In this document: piece after piece, positions 27,253 to 36,021 of the stretch
Layout of the letters: every line of letters begins with the position of its first letter
Numbering within the stretch: position 1 is the stretch's first letter
NCBI GenBank assembly: GCA_030605085.1
Contig: JAUWBH010000020.1
Coordinates: 1-47,512, forward strand
Origin: Promethearchaeota archaeon
Lineage (GTDB): Archaea; Asgardarchaeota; Lokiarchaeia; Sigynarchaeales; SOKP01
Length of the DNA stretch: 47,512 nucleotides
Direction: 5' to 3'
Program-made: the position numbers and the translations under genes
The notes under the pieces: model-generated
Seen by the model: the letters and a program-made list of their open reading frames with translations, nothing else
The model's database searches: none
What the model was told of the DNA's origin: nothing

Positions 27253-27792
27253 TTGAAGTCTGCAGAACTAACTTACAAAATATGTGTATTCGGAGAAGGG
27301 AGCGTTGGCAAAACCACACTTGTTCGAAGATATTTAACGGGTATTTTTGAACAAGATTTAAAAGTAACAATGGGAGCAGAAATCTTTGTAAAATATTTAG
27401 AGATCGAAAATAAAGAAATTGTGCTTCAGATCTGGGACTTTGGGGGTGAAGAATCTTTCAGATTTCTTTTACCCCTCTATGCAAAGGGAAGTCATGGTGG
27501 AATATTCATTTATGATGTTACAAGATACAGTACTTTAAGAAATTTAAGTGAGTGGCTCGAAATTTTTAAAGGGAATCTAAACGAGGGAGAAGAGCAAATC
27601 CCTATAATTATAGTTGGAAATAAATCTGATCTTAGTGAACAAAGATCCGTTTCGAGTGAAGATGCTATTGATTTAGTAAAATCATATAATTTACACGATT
27701 ATTTCGAATCTTCTGCTAAAAATGGTCAAAATATTGAAAAATTGTTTGAAACACTAACTCGCTTAATTATGAAGAATTTGGGTGTTATTTAA
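27253..27792 (+). CDS. Rab/Ras-like small GTPase with Glu at the catalytic Gln position
   Basis: A 179-residue Ras-superfamily GTPase. P-loop GEGSVGKT at 14-21, switch I region TMGAEIFVKYLEI, switch II WDFGGEE at 61-67, NKSD for guanine specificity at about 122, and SSAKN at about 152. In switch II the usual DxxGQE reads D-F-G-G-E-E, so the catalytic Gln is Glu, which should alter or slow hydrolysis. There is no C-terminal Cys for prenylation, as in other archaeal Rabs. It starts at TTG 27253. The Roadblock and longin-like proteins in this window are candidate partners. Confidence 0.9.
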   Translation: MKSAELTYKICVFGEGSVGKTTLVRRYLTGIFEQDLKVTMGAEIFVKYLEIENKEIVLQIWDFGGEESFRFLLPLYAKGSHGGIFIYDVTRYSTLRNLSEWLEIFKGNLNEGEEQIPIIIVGNKSDLSEQRSVSSEDAIDLVKSYNLHDYFESSAKNGQNIEKLFETLTRLIMKNLGVI

Positions 27793-27889
27793 GGTTTCTT
27801 TCTAATTATTTACCCTTATTTTGAGTACTATTGCGCTATTGATTTATGTTATTTACAAAAAATAAAAAAAATAAGTGTGATTAGAAACT

Positions 27890-28747
27890 CTATCCTTTAT
27901 TAATCTTTTTTTCCCAATATTTACTGAATATATAGTAACTTACAAACATAATAACCAAGACTACCAAAATTATTAATAGAATATTATTAAAAAGAGCAGC
28001 TTGTTGTTCGATTTGAGACATTGGTAACTCGTTAAAATTGATAGGCGGTTTTATACCTAACGACGCACCTAACCACGCGTAAAAAAACGCTCTTGGTATC
28101 GAGCCAATTAAAGTACCTAACGAATATTTCTTTACATCCATTTTTACTAAACCTGCAGCGTAGGAAACAGGGTCAAAAGCAACGAAAGGTAACATTCTCG
28201 CTATAATTATCGCGCCCATACCGTATTTTTGAATTATCTCATCGGCCATATTAAGAGCGCTTTCGCCTACGAATTTTTCGGCAAGTGGTCGACCTCCTTT
28301 CTTACTTATATAATAACATAATAATCCTGCCGCCATAGAACCAATGACGCCAATAATTCCTCCTAAAAGAACACCCCAAATCATTCCTGCTGATAACAAT
28401 ACAATCCCCGAGGGAATGGGTACTAATAAACCTTGCAAAGCCATAACTAAAATAAAGAGGAAAATCCCAATCCACCCTAATTCGTAAATTGGATTCACAA
28501 ACCACTCGACAACTAAACGAAAGAGAAAAGTTTTGTCAACAAAATATATATGATATAATAAATATAGCGAAATTCCGACTAAGAAAATAAAGATAATCAT
28601 GAATATTATGGTCTTAGTATCATAATTAGAGAAATCAAATAATTGGCGGATATAGTTTTTTAACTTAACGGAAAATGATTTTTTTTCTTTAGCTTCTTGC
28701 TTTTGCTTATTTTTTGCTTTTTCTTCTTTTTCTTCCATGCTTATCAA
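27890..28747 (-). CDS. VTT/DedA-type (TVP38/TMEM64) membrane protein
   Basis: A 285-residue membrane protein. A Lys-rich cytosolic N-terminus (1-45) is followed by hydrophobic segments at about 47-67, 85-120, 122-150, 185-230 and 250-275. The family signature is visible: LVPIPSGIVLLSAGMIWGVL, GGIIGVIGSMAAGLLCYYIS, and KYGMGAIIIARMLPFVAFDP then SYAAGLVKM, which form the re-entrant loops of VTT/SNARE-associated proteins. Relatives scramble or transport lipids; in eukaryotes TMEM41B and VMP1 are scramblases. It lies tail-to-tail with the GTPase gene and divergent from the GDPD gene, next to other lipid-related genes. Confidence 0.85.
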   Translation of the reverse strand: MISMEEKEEKAKNKQKQEAKEKKSFSVKLKNYIRQLFDFSNYDTKTIIFMIIFIFLVGISLYLLYHIYFVDKTFLFRLVVEWFVNPIYELGWIGIFLFILVMALQGLLVPIPSGIVLLSAGMIWGVLLGGIIGVIGSMAAGLLCYYISKKGGRPLAEKFVGESALNMADEIIQKYGMGAIIIARMLPFVAFDPVSYAAGLVKMDVKKYSLGTLIGSIPRAFFYAWLGASLGIKPPINFNELPMSQIEQQAALFNNILLIILVVLVIMFVSYYIFSKYWEKKINKG

Positions 28748-28847
28748 ATTTAGAAATAATAATCTGTAATATAAGTAATTTAAATTTCAATAAAAACTAT
28801 ATACTTTTAAATTCCTCAAAAAGATCTACTTTAAAATTTGTAAAAAT

Positions 28848-29597
28848 ATGAAAAAACCTTATGTATTCGGTCATAGAGGGGCAATGGGCTATTGTATTGA
28901 AAATACTTTACCTTCCTTTGAAAAAGCAGTTAGTTTTGGCGCAGGGATCGAAACTGATGTGTGGCTCACAAAAGATAGAAAGTTAGTTTGCTTTCACGAC
29001 CCAAGTTTTAAAATCGGGCAGATTTGGTACAGTATAAAAAAATTAACTTTAAAAGAACTTCAAAGAATAAATTTCGAAGATAATAGGGAAATTCCTTCGT
29101 TGGAAAAGGTATTTAAAACATTTCAAGATAAATCAGAAAATATCCGTTATAGCTGCGATGTAGGAAATAAAAGAGTAGGACTTGAGATTATTAATTTAGC
29201 GAAAAAATATTCTATTTTAGATAATATCGAAATTACAGACATGCGGATGAGAGTTCTTCTCTATTTAAGAAAGATGAATAACAAAATAAGTTTAGTTCAT
29301 ACAATTCCACTTAATATAAATAAAATCAATAATCAAACAATAAAATTTGAAAAGCTTTTTGAAAATAATATTAAGGTGCTTAATATAAAAAATAATCGTG
29401 TTAATAGAGATAATTTTAAAAATGTTATCGATAATGGATTCAAATGTTATGTTTGGGGTGTAAATAGTAAGACTAAAATGAAAAAAGTTCTAAATCTGAA
29501 ATATAAAGACATGTTTGTGGAAGCTATATATACTGATTATCCAGATATACTTAAAAATATGATAGATAAGATGAATGATGGAGGAATTAATATTTAA
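28848..29597 (+). CDS. Glycerophosphodiester phosphodiesterase (GDPD)
   Basis: A 249-residue TIM-barrel enzyme that splits glycerophosphodiesters into glycerol phosphate and an alcohol. The signature is at the N-terminus: FGHRGAMGYCIENTLPSFEK, GAGIETDVWLTKDRKLVCFH and DPSF, which give the HR, E-x-D and HD residues that bind the metal and act in catalysis. The middle strand pattern is less conserved (NIRYSCDVGNKRVGLEII), with Asp where many relatives have Glu. The C-terminal KCYVWGVNSKTKMKKVL matches the usual VWTVN motif. No signal peptide, so cytoplasmic. Divergent from the VTT gene. Confidence 0.9.
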   Translation: MKKPYVFGHRGAMGYCIENTLPSFEKAVSFGAGIETDVWLTKDRKLVCFHDPSFKIGQIWYSIKKLTLKELQRINFEDNREIPSLEKVFKTFQDKSENIRYSCDVGNKRVGLEIINLAKKYSILDNIEITDMRMRVLLYLRKMNNKISLVHTIPLNINKINNQTIKFEKLFENNIKVLNIKNNRVNRDNFKNVIDNGFKCYVWGVNSKTKMKKVLNLKYKDMFVEAIYTDYPDILKNMIDKMNDGGINI

Positions 29598-29778
29598 TTA
29601 TTAGAATTAGAAGTTTCAATCTTATAATTAGGAAATTAATCGGAAAGTATGTTTATTAAAGTTAATTTTTTAAAGTTAGAAATTGCAAAATTAAATAATA
29701 AATATTTCTTAATAATAATAAAAAATATTAATAATTAAAAAGCTTAAATATACAATTAATTAAAATCAAGGGAACATT

Positions 29779-30603
29779 ATGAGCAAAAATCAAAATAAAT
29801 TTAAAGATACTCTTGTTTTCAAATTACTAATTGTCGTAATTTTAGCTTGGATAATCTTAGCAATTATATTCGGTATTTACGATTTGGAAATTTCTAAAGC
29901 TATAGTAAATAGAGAATCAATATGGGCAAATTTCATGTACACTTACGATGAGGGACTCGGATACGGATTAGTATCGGTAGCAATTGCTATATTAGTAGGA
30001 AGTTATCAAGACGATTTAAAAAAGCAAAAAATTCCTGCTTATGTAATAATTATTATTGGGTTAATAATTTTTATCATAGCTTTAATTGTAGGGATTGTCT
30101 GGTTCATGGTCTTTGGCGGAGGTATAGCGCTAACGGTTTTAATCTTTTTAATTGTGGCGTTCAAAAAAGATTTGAAAGAATTTAAAACGCTAGCAATAGT
30201 AATTTTATTACTGGTCATTATAAATCCTTTATTATTCGGTCGAATAACAAAATTTCTGACTGGAAGAGTTAGATTCAAATATTTAGCTTCAGATTATTCT
30301 AATTATACTCCATGGTTTTCACCGCCAGGACCTAGTACTGAGCCTGGACATGATTCATTTCCATCTGGTCATACTGCTTTAGGTTGGTGTTTTTTACCTT
30401 TATTAATTTTGGTTAAAGATCGAGAGTGGAAAGATCCCATTAGAATAATTTTTACTATAATTATAGGATTATATGGGTTTTTAGTAACTCTTAGTACAAT
30501 AATAATTGGAGCCCATTATGCGTCAGATACTTTGTTTTCTACGGGAATGGCAGCAGTAATCACAATACTACTTTATAAAATATTTTATTTAGATAAAGAA
30601 TAA
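29779..30603 (+). CDS. PAP2-family membrane phosphatase
   Basis: A 274-residue protein with about six membrane segments. The PAP2 motifs are in order: K-FLTGRVRF (motif 1, about 153), FPSGHTALGWCFLPLL (motif 2, about 193) and STIIIGAHYASDTLFS (motif 3, about 237, catalytic His). It should remove phosphate from lipid phosphates or isoprenyl diphosphates at the membrane. In motif 1 the usual R-P is R-F. It starts at ATG 29779 after AAGGGAAC. It follows the GDPD gene after 180 bp of AT-rich spacer. Confidence 0.9.
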   Translation: MSKNQNKFKDTLVFKLLIVVILAWIILAIIFGIYDLEISKAIVNRESIWANFMYTYDEGLGYGLVSVAIAILVGSYQDDLKKQKIPAYVIIIIGLIIFIIALIVGIVWFMVFGGGIALTVLIFLIVAFKKDLKEFKTLAIVILLLVIINPLLFGRITKFLTGRVRFKYLASDYSNYTPWFSPPGPSTEPGHDSFPSGHTALGWCFLPLLILVKDREWKDPIRIIFTIIIGLYGFLVTLSTIIIGAHYASDTLFSTGMAAVITILLYKIFYLDKE

Positions 30604-30751
30604 TCCATTCTATTGGATTACAATTTTTTTTAATTTAATTTTCTTTAATTAAATTTAAAGCTCAAAATCTTCTTGAAAAAATTAAAAAATTTAATCCTCC
30701 TAAACAAGATTATATTAAAAAAATCTTAAAACTAAATTTTGGTGACAATTT

Positions 30752-31420
30752 TTGAAGGAAAAAAATGTGTTCAAAAATGTGTGGCATGTAGGGGATTCTG
30801 GCTGTTCTGTATACTTAATCGATACACAGAGCGAAGATGGACTGGTATTAATTGACTGTGGAATGAGTCTTGGTTTAATTAAAAAAATCGGCAAAATTGG
30901 ATTAAATCCTCTGGATATTAAACACTGTATTTTAACGCATTTCCACATAGACCACATTGGAGCATGCTACGATTTAAAGAATTTTAACAAAACAGTTAAG
31001 TTCTACGCACACGACTTAGATGCTGATGCGATAGAGGAAAAAGGACACGACTCAAAAACTGCCGCTACATGGTATGGTATAAATTACAAACCTGTAAAAT
31101 TAGAAAAGAGATTTAAAAAAGATGTGGAAGCCTTAAAATTTGGTTCTTACGAATTTCAATGTATCCACACGCCCGGACATACGCCAGGATCTATTTCAGT
31201 GTTAATAGAAGTAGATAACACTAATATTTTATTTGGACAAGACATCCACGGCCCTTTTATGGCAAGTTTTGGTTCGAATTTAGACGATTATCAAAAGTCT
31301 ATGCAAAAATTATTGGACCTTAACGCAGATATTTTGTGCGAAGGTCATTTTGGTATATTTCAGCCGGCTGAGAATGTTTACAATTATATTAAAGGATACA
31401 TGGAACAAAATAAACAATAA
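30752..31420 (+). CDS. Metallo-beta-lactamase fold hydrolase
   Basis: A 222-residue hydrolase of the MBL/glyoxalase II superfamily. The metal-binding signature THFHIDHIGACYDL (about residue 69) is followed by HTPGHTPGSISVLIE (about 137), LFGQDIHGPF (about 163, metal-bridging Asp) and a late ILCEGHFG His (about 200). The substrate cannot be told; thioesters and lactones are common in the family. It starts at TTG 30752. It lies between PAP2 and the beta-helix genes on the same strand, which suggests a shared pathway but does not prove it. Confidence 0.88.
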   Translation: MKEKNVFKNVWHVGDSGCSVYLIDTQSEDGLVLIDCGMSLGLIKKIGKIGLNPLDIKHCILTHFHIDHIGACYDLKNFNKTVKFYAHDLDADAIEEKGHDSKTAATWYGINYKPVKLEKRFKKDVEALKFGSYEFQCIHTPGHTPGSISVLIEVDNTNILFGQDIHGPFMASFGSNLDDYQKSMQKLLDLNADILCEGHFGIFQPAENVYNYIKGYMEQNKQ

Positions 31421-31532
31421 ACAATAATTTTACTATGGACTTTTCTGAAAAAATTTTATTCTCTTATTACCACAAAGTATTAAAATTTAATAATTCTTCC
31501 CAACATGAAAGTAACGATTTAAATGAAAAATA

Positions 31533-32453
31533 ATGACCAATAATAGCGAAGATAAAAAAAGTGAAGATAAAATTTCAAACGATAATAAAGATAACGTTGA
31601 GAAACAAGAGATCAACCTTCAATTTCACTGGTATTTATTTTCAATTTTTTCAGTCTATCTTGGTTCTTTTTTCTTTCCGGGTATAATCGTTATGTATTTC
31701 ATGTTGTTGTTTTTTGAACCTTATGTTTTAAGAACTACTAATTTTATTTCGCTTTTCACAGAGTTGAAACCATTGCTTGTGTTACTAATTACACCCTTAG
31801 TCTTTATTGGTTGTTATTTGCTTCACATGTTTTTTGTTGCTTTACTTACTCGCTTGTTCTGGAGATTTACTGAGAAAATGTCGCCTTCAAAAGACGGAAT
31901 TATCCCTCGGAATGTTCCAAGTAAAACTTTAAATTATTATCACATCAGATCTTTTATAATTAAATATCCTAAATATCTATTTACCAAGGGTGCATTTCCC
32001 TGGTTAATCACATGGCTTTATAATTTTGTGGGGAGCAATAAAATTGGAAAAGGAACTACATTAGAAGAACAAATATGTGCCGATAAATTTATTCGTATAG
32101 GAAAAAATTGTTTCATAGGGATAAATTCGGTACTTACATCACATTTGGTTGAGGGTATTTTTGGAAATGTGGTATATTTTGAAGTCAAATTAGGAGATAA
32201 TGTCACATGCGGGGCATTTAACACTATTGGTCCTGGTTGCGAATTAAAAGATAATTGCCATTTACTTCCGCTAGGTTCCACCGCAAAATTTTACTTCATG
32301 AAGGGAGACCACTATTACTTCGGACTTCCGTTTAGGAAGATTTTTAAAAAAAAAGTTATGGATTATTTAGATCTAACTGAAGAAGATTTAAAAAGAAGTG
32401 AGGAGCTAGACAAACAACGACAATCCAAAAATAAAATGAAAGAAAAGAAATAA
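31533..32453 (+). CDS. Membrane-anchored left-handed beta-helix (hexapeptide) protein 1
   Basis: A 306-residue protein with a charged N-terminus, three hydrophobic segments (about 30-70 and 85-112), then a hexapeptide-repeat domain at about 165-255: TTLEEQICADKFIRIGKNCF, IGINSVLTS and YFEVKLGDNVTCGAFNTIGP. This is the arrangement of the C-terminal region of Pls/PosA-type synthetases and related membrane acyltransferase-like proteins. It is the first of three consecutive genes of one family and ends 21 bp before the second. A role in acylating an envelope lipid or glycan is inferred; no catalytic His is obvious. Confidence 0.75.
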   Translation: MTNNSEDKKSEDKISNDNKDNVEKQEINLQFHWYLFSIFSVYLGSFFFPGIIVMYFMLLFFEPYVLRTTNFISLFTELKPLLVLLITPLVFIGCYLLHMFFVALLTRLFWRFTEKMSPSKDGIIPRNVPSKTLNYYHIRSFIIKYPKYLFTKGAFPWLITWLYNFVGSNKIGKGTTLEEQICADKFIRIGKNCFIGINSVLTSHLVEGIFGNVVYFEVKLGDNVTCGAFNTIGPGCELKDNCHLLPLGSTAKFYFMKGDHYYFGLPFRKIFKKKVMDYLDLTEEDLKRSEELDKQRQSKNKMKEKK

Positions 32454-32474
32454 ACAATTGGAGGAAGGTTAAAT

Positions 32475-33359
32475 TTGGAAAATGAAAATGGAAACGATGA
32501 GAATATTTCGGGAACTGTTGACGATAAAGATTTAAGAATCGATTTTGTTACGAGTAGTGCAATTTCTCGAATTAATGTTAAATTTCTTTTTGTTTACATT
32601 CCGATTTTATGGTTTAGCGGTTTATTACCTGTAATTTTTTTTTACGAATGGACTAAAAATATTGAAAATCTTTCGGGTTGGACTTATACGATTTTGTTTT
32701 TACCTTTTGCAATTGTACTTATTTTCTTGCTTTTTATATTTGGGTGTGTTTTTTTTAGCAAATTATTTCTGATTTTAATAAACTTAATTCATAAACCAAG
32801 AGAAGGGATATTTAAAGCAGAGATTGGAGATCCCGACTTTGAATTTTGGTGTCTTCGAACCGAGCTAAAGAAACTAGTAGTGTGGCTTATGAGAGCCTGC
32901 CCTGTTCCATGGCTTGACGTGTTAGCTTTTCGATGGTTTGGAGTAAAGATGGATTTTTCAAGTCACCTTAACGATGCGTGGGTTGATATAGAGTTCATTA
33001 AATTTGGTCGTAAAGTCATGGTTGGACAGGGTGCAGTAGTTATGAGCTCAATGGTGGTGGGCAATTATTTAATAATTAAAGAGATTTTTTTTGACGATTA
33101 TGTTGTTGTAGGCGGTTTGACCACAATAGCTCCGGGAACCATTGTGGGTAAAGATTCAGTTATCGGAGCGGTTACCATGACAAGTTATAATCAAATTCTT
33201 GAGAGTGGTTGGGTTTACATTGGAATGCCGGTCTATAAACATAAACCTAATATAATTAAAGAGAGATATATTATTAGAAAAACTGATATCGCTGAAGAGA
33301 CAAAATCTTTTGTAGAAAAAGAAGTGAATATTGATGAGGATAAGAAGGATCGTGCATAA
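32475..33359 (+). CDS. Membrane-anchored left-handed beta-helix protein 2
   Basis: A 294-residue paralogue. Two or three hydrophobic segments (about 33-60 and 72-105) lead into the shared linker LINLIHKPREGIF, then an interfacial helix (VPWLDVLAFRWFGVKMDF), and the hexapeptide domain at about 160-265: VDIEFIKFGRKVMVGQGAVV, FDDYVVVGGLTTIAPGTIVG and WVYIGMPVYKHKP. The start is TTG 32475 after GGAGGAAGG, a strong ribosome-binding site. It is co-directional and closely spaced with genes 1 and 3. Confidence 0.78.
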   Translation: MENENGNDENISGTVDDKDLRIDFVTSSAISRINVKFLFVYIPILWFSGLLPVIFFYEWTKNIENLSGWTYTILFLPFAIVLIFLLFIFGCVFFSKLFLILINLIHKPREGIFKAEIGDPDFEFWCLRTELKKLVVWLMRACPVPWLDVLAFRWFGVKMDFSSHLNDAWVDIEFIKFGRKVMVGQGAVVMSSMVVGNYLIIKEIFFDDYVVVGGLTTIAPGTIVGKDSVIGAVTMTSYNQILESGWVYIGMPVYKHKPNIIKERYIIRKTDIAEETKSFVEKEVNIDEDKKDRA

Positions 33360-33434
33360 ATTGTATGATGAAGAAAAAATTATATTTTAAAAAGAAATTT
33401 TAAACGATATGGATTAGGGAGATTTTAAATAAAA

Positions 33435-34334
33435 ATGAGCGTTCCAACTTCTTTGCGCGTTGGTCCATTTGCGTCTACAGTCTTAGTTAAAAAAAGATAT
33501 TTAATTTTTTATATTTTCCTCATGTGGGCTTCAATTTTGGCAATATTAATTGAATTCTGATTTTATTGGAACGAGATTACAACTTTTAAGGTTATATATA
33601 ATTGGAAATTTATTCATTTCTGGATATTCCTTCCCTTGTTATTTTTTGTAATGTATGTAACAATGGTGTTTACATCCTTATTTTTTGCGAAGATTTTATT
33701 AGTAATCGTCAATGCCATTCATAAACCTAAGTGTGGAGTTTTTCTCAGAGATCCTTCAGATAAAGATTATAGGTATTGGAGCATTCGAAACACCATAAAA
33801 AGATGGCCAATTTGGCTTGCACATAAGTTTCCTTTCCCTTTCCTTGATAACATCTGCTTTAAAATGTTTGGCGTGAAAACTAAATTCTCAAATTCACTTT
33901 TTGAAGGTTGGGTTGATTGTGAGTTCATTGAATTTGGAAAAAATGTAGTTGTTGGACAAGCGAGCATCGTTCAATCAGCTCTTATAGTTGGGAATCTTCT
34001 AATTATTAGAAAAACGATAATTGAGGAAAATGTTAGAATAGGTGCCCATTGTGTTGTAATGCCCGGAACTCATATAGGAAAGAACTGCATATTAGCGGCA
34101 AAATCATGCACAACTGTAGGCCAGATATTGGAAGATGGATGGATTTATTTAGGAGTTCCGTCTAAAAAATATAAAAAGAATAGGTTTTTTGAAGATGGGT
34201 TAGAGGATATATTAAAACAAACTAAAGATTCTGAGCTTGTAAGAAAGCAGTACGATGATTTATACGTTAAACAATACGAAAAAAAGCTTGTGAATGCTGA
34301 AGAAAAAGAATCTGAAAAAAAAACAGAAAACTAG
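33435..34334 (+). pseudogene. Membrane-anchored left-handed beta-helix protein 3, in-frame TGA
   Basis: From ATG 33435 the frame gives MSVPTSLRVGPFASTVLVKK and one hydrophobic segment, reaches TGA at 33558-33560 (codon 42), and continues in the same frame to 34334. The part after the stop is well kept: IVNAIHKPKCGVF, FPFLDNICFKMFGVKTKFSN, VDCEFIEFGKNVVVGQASIV, IGAHCVVMPGTHIGKNC and WIYLGVPSKKYKKN, all matching gene 2. Either a single nonsense mutation has split the gene, or the stop is read through, or translation restarts at ATG 33636 or later. The TGA lies in a membrane segment, an unlikely place for selenocysteine. Confidence 0.65.
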
Positions 34335-34636
34335 GGAAGAAAAAATCGTTAGATTGCCATTCATATTTGATTTCTAAAAAGATCCTTAAGTATTGGATGT
34401 TTTTTTGAATTTACTTTCCCCCCCAATAATTTTAAATTTACATATTTTTAATTTATGAATAGCTTTTTCAATTTGAAAATCTTTTATTTTTAAAGATTTT
34501 TAAAAATAAACTCTGCTAAAGATATATTGTTGAGACCTTGGCTTGAGAAAGCAATTAAGAGTGGGCTGGATGCTAGACAGACTTATGAATTATTCCTTTA
34601 ACAGATTACCATTTAAACGGATGTACTACGTTCTAT
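34335..34636. other. Spacer with gene fragments
   Basis: About 300 bp between genes. It holds a minus-strand fragment of an alpha/beta hydrolase (next entry). Near 34510-34600 there is also a short plus-strand frame reading AKDILLRPWLEKAIKSGLDA and RQTYELFL, which looks like the end of a lost gene. A run of C (34419-34426) is present. No intact gene. Confidence 0.35.
34424..34496 (-). pseudogene. Fragment of an alpha/beta hydrolase gene
   Basis: On the minus strand this piece reads KDFQIEKAIHKLKICKFKII followed by Gly, closely matching KEFQIEKAIQKLKINGFKII near residues 210-230 of the intact hydrolase at 36022-36861. The match stops at a run of G. It is on the same strand as the intact gene, about 1.7 kb away, so it is probably a relic of a tandem duplicate. 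Confidence 0.6.
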
Positions 34637-35374
34637 TTATATTTTCTTTTTTGTGAAATAATCATATGTTATTGTTTCCCAGTCACCCCCTGGACCACCG
34701 ATCCATTCACGTACCTCATAATGAATTTGACAGCCTTGTACTTTAAGTTGATTAGCTATTTCCCTTGGAAAACCCCCCACCTGATCATCCTTTAATAATA
34801 AATCTTTGAGGTTAGTTAGATGTCTAAACGATTTTGGAATTGTGGGTAAACTATGTGCACGCAAAATCAAAAATTTGAGGTTAATTAGATTTCCGAATGA
34901 CTCTGGAAGAGTTTTCAAATAGTTGCCCCACAAGTCCAAATCCTCAAGCATGGTAAGGTTTCCAAATGAGTCGGGAAGAGTTTCCAAGCTATTCATTGCC
35001 AATCCCAATTCCTTGAGATTGATGAGATTACAAAATGAGTCGGGGAGAGTTTCCAAGTTATTGTTTGCTAAATTTAATTTCTTGAGACTGATGAGACTGT
35101 TAAATGAGTCAGAGAGAGAGGTTAATTGATTCCACCCTAAATCCAATTCTTTGAGCCATTTTAAATTACCAATCGTTTCTGGAACTCTCGCTAATCCCTT
35201 AGAGCCAATCCCTAATTTTGTAACATGCCCGTTTTTAACTACAAATTCATAAGGATGGAGTCCCAGAAATTCTTTTTCTGGAATTGGTTTTCCAACTACC
35301 TTTTCCAGATCTTCTAACGCTGTTTTTTCTTCATTTGTAATGTTTTTCAATCTTCCAGTTTTCTTTTTATTCAC
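34637..35374 (-). CDS. Leucine-rich repeat protein
   Basis: A 245-residue protein. Residues 1-65 form a non-repeat N-terminal part (EEKTALEDLEKVVGKPIPEK). Residues about 66-215 hold six or seven leucine-rich repeats of 23 residues, such as SLKKLNLANNNLETLPDSF, NLKELGLAMNSLETLPDSF and LEDLDLWGNYLKTLPESF. The last 30 residues cap the repeats (REWIGGPGGDWETITYDYF). No signal peptide or membrane segment, so cytoplasmic. The start used is GTG 35372-35374; the frame is open somewhat further upstream. Such repeats bind partner proteins; the target is unknown. The near-identical repeats suggest recent expansion. Confidence 0.88.
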   Translation of the reverse strand: MNKKKTGRLKNITNEEKTALEDLEKVVGKPIPEKEFLGLHPYEFVVKNGHVTKLGIGSKGLARVPETIGNLKWLKELDLGWNQLTSLSDSFNSLISLKKLNLANNNLETLPDSFCNLINLKELGLAMNSLETLPDSFGNLTMLEDLDLWGNYLKTLPESFGNLINLKFLILRAHSLPTIPKSFRHLTNLKDLLLKDDQVGGFPREIANQLKVQGCQIHYEVREWIGGPGGDWETITYDYFTKKKI

Positions 35375-35579
35375 TTCTTTATATTCAATCCTTTCATATG
35401 AATAATGATATAAGATTAAGATATAAATATTTGTTAGATATGAATTGTATCAGATGATAAATAGTAATATGTATAATAAGATAATTTCTTCTTTTTTTTT
35501 ATCAATCCTAAATCTTCTAAAGAAAAGAATATTTCAGAAAAAGAAGCGAGAAGAATGAAGCAAGGATTATAGGAATCCA

Positions 35580-35978
35580 TTATAAAATATCAATTTGTAG
35601 CTGTTTACTTAAAAAAAATTTTAGTTTTTCACAAGTTTTTTTTAAATCACGATTATTTTGGTAAAATAAATGAGTTCTTGGGCAATCCAAGTCAAAAACG
35701 CATTTATTTTTATCGTAGTTGTAAATCAAGGGGTAAAACCGGCATCCTTGAGGACGATGTTTGTAAACAATACAAGTTTTATAAGAAATGTCAAAAAATA
35801 CGCAATGATGGTCGATGTTTTTCAGTTGAAAATAATCGTTACTATTAAGAATCGTAAAATCTTCTTTATTCAATTTAGTTAAAGAATTTTCAATAATTTG
35901 ATTAATGTCTTGTTGAGAAACAATCATTTCCGTATCTAAACAGCAATTTCCGCAATTCTCACACTTATTATTATTCAG
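35580..35978 (-). CDS. YkgJ-family Cys-cluster protein, probable CTG start
   Basis: The first ATG (35927) would omit the family signature. In the same frame just upstream lies NKCENCGNCCLDTE, a perfect CxxCxxCC cluster, and the next codon but two upstream is CTG (35976-35978), directly after TAA (35979-35981). Started there, the protein has 132 residues with the cluster at about 6-13, then HHCVFFDISYKTCIVYKHRP, QGCRFYPLIY and CVFDLDCP. All cysteines expected for the zinc/iron-chelating family are present. No ATG, GTG or TTG is available before the cluster. A relative is at 802-1314. Confidence 0.65.
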   Translation of the reverse strand: MNNNKCENCGNCCLDTEMIVSQQDINQIIENSLTKLNKEDFTILNSNDYFQLKNIDHHCVFFDISYKTCIVYKHRPQGCRFYPLIYNYDKNKCVFDLDCPRTHLFYQNNRDLKKTCEKLKFFLSKQLQIDIL

Positions 35979-36021
35979 TTATTATCACTATTTCAAGAAA
36001 TTAATTTTATCCACTTTTTAA

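Noticed and set aside
33558..33560. TGA as a selenocysteine codon
   Set aside because: It lies in a membrane segment of a protein family without redox cysteines, the aligned position in the paralogue is hydrophobic, and I see no SECIS-like structure nearby.
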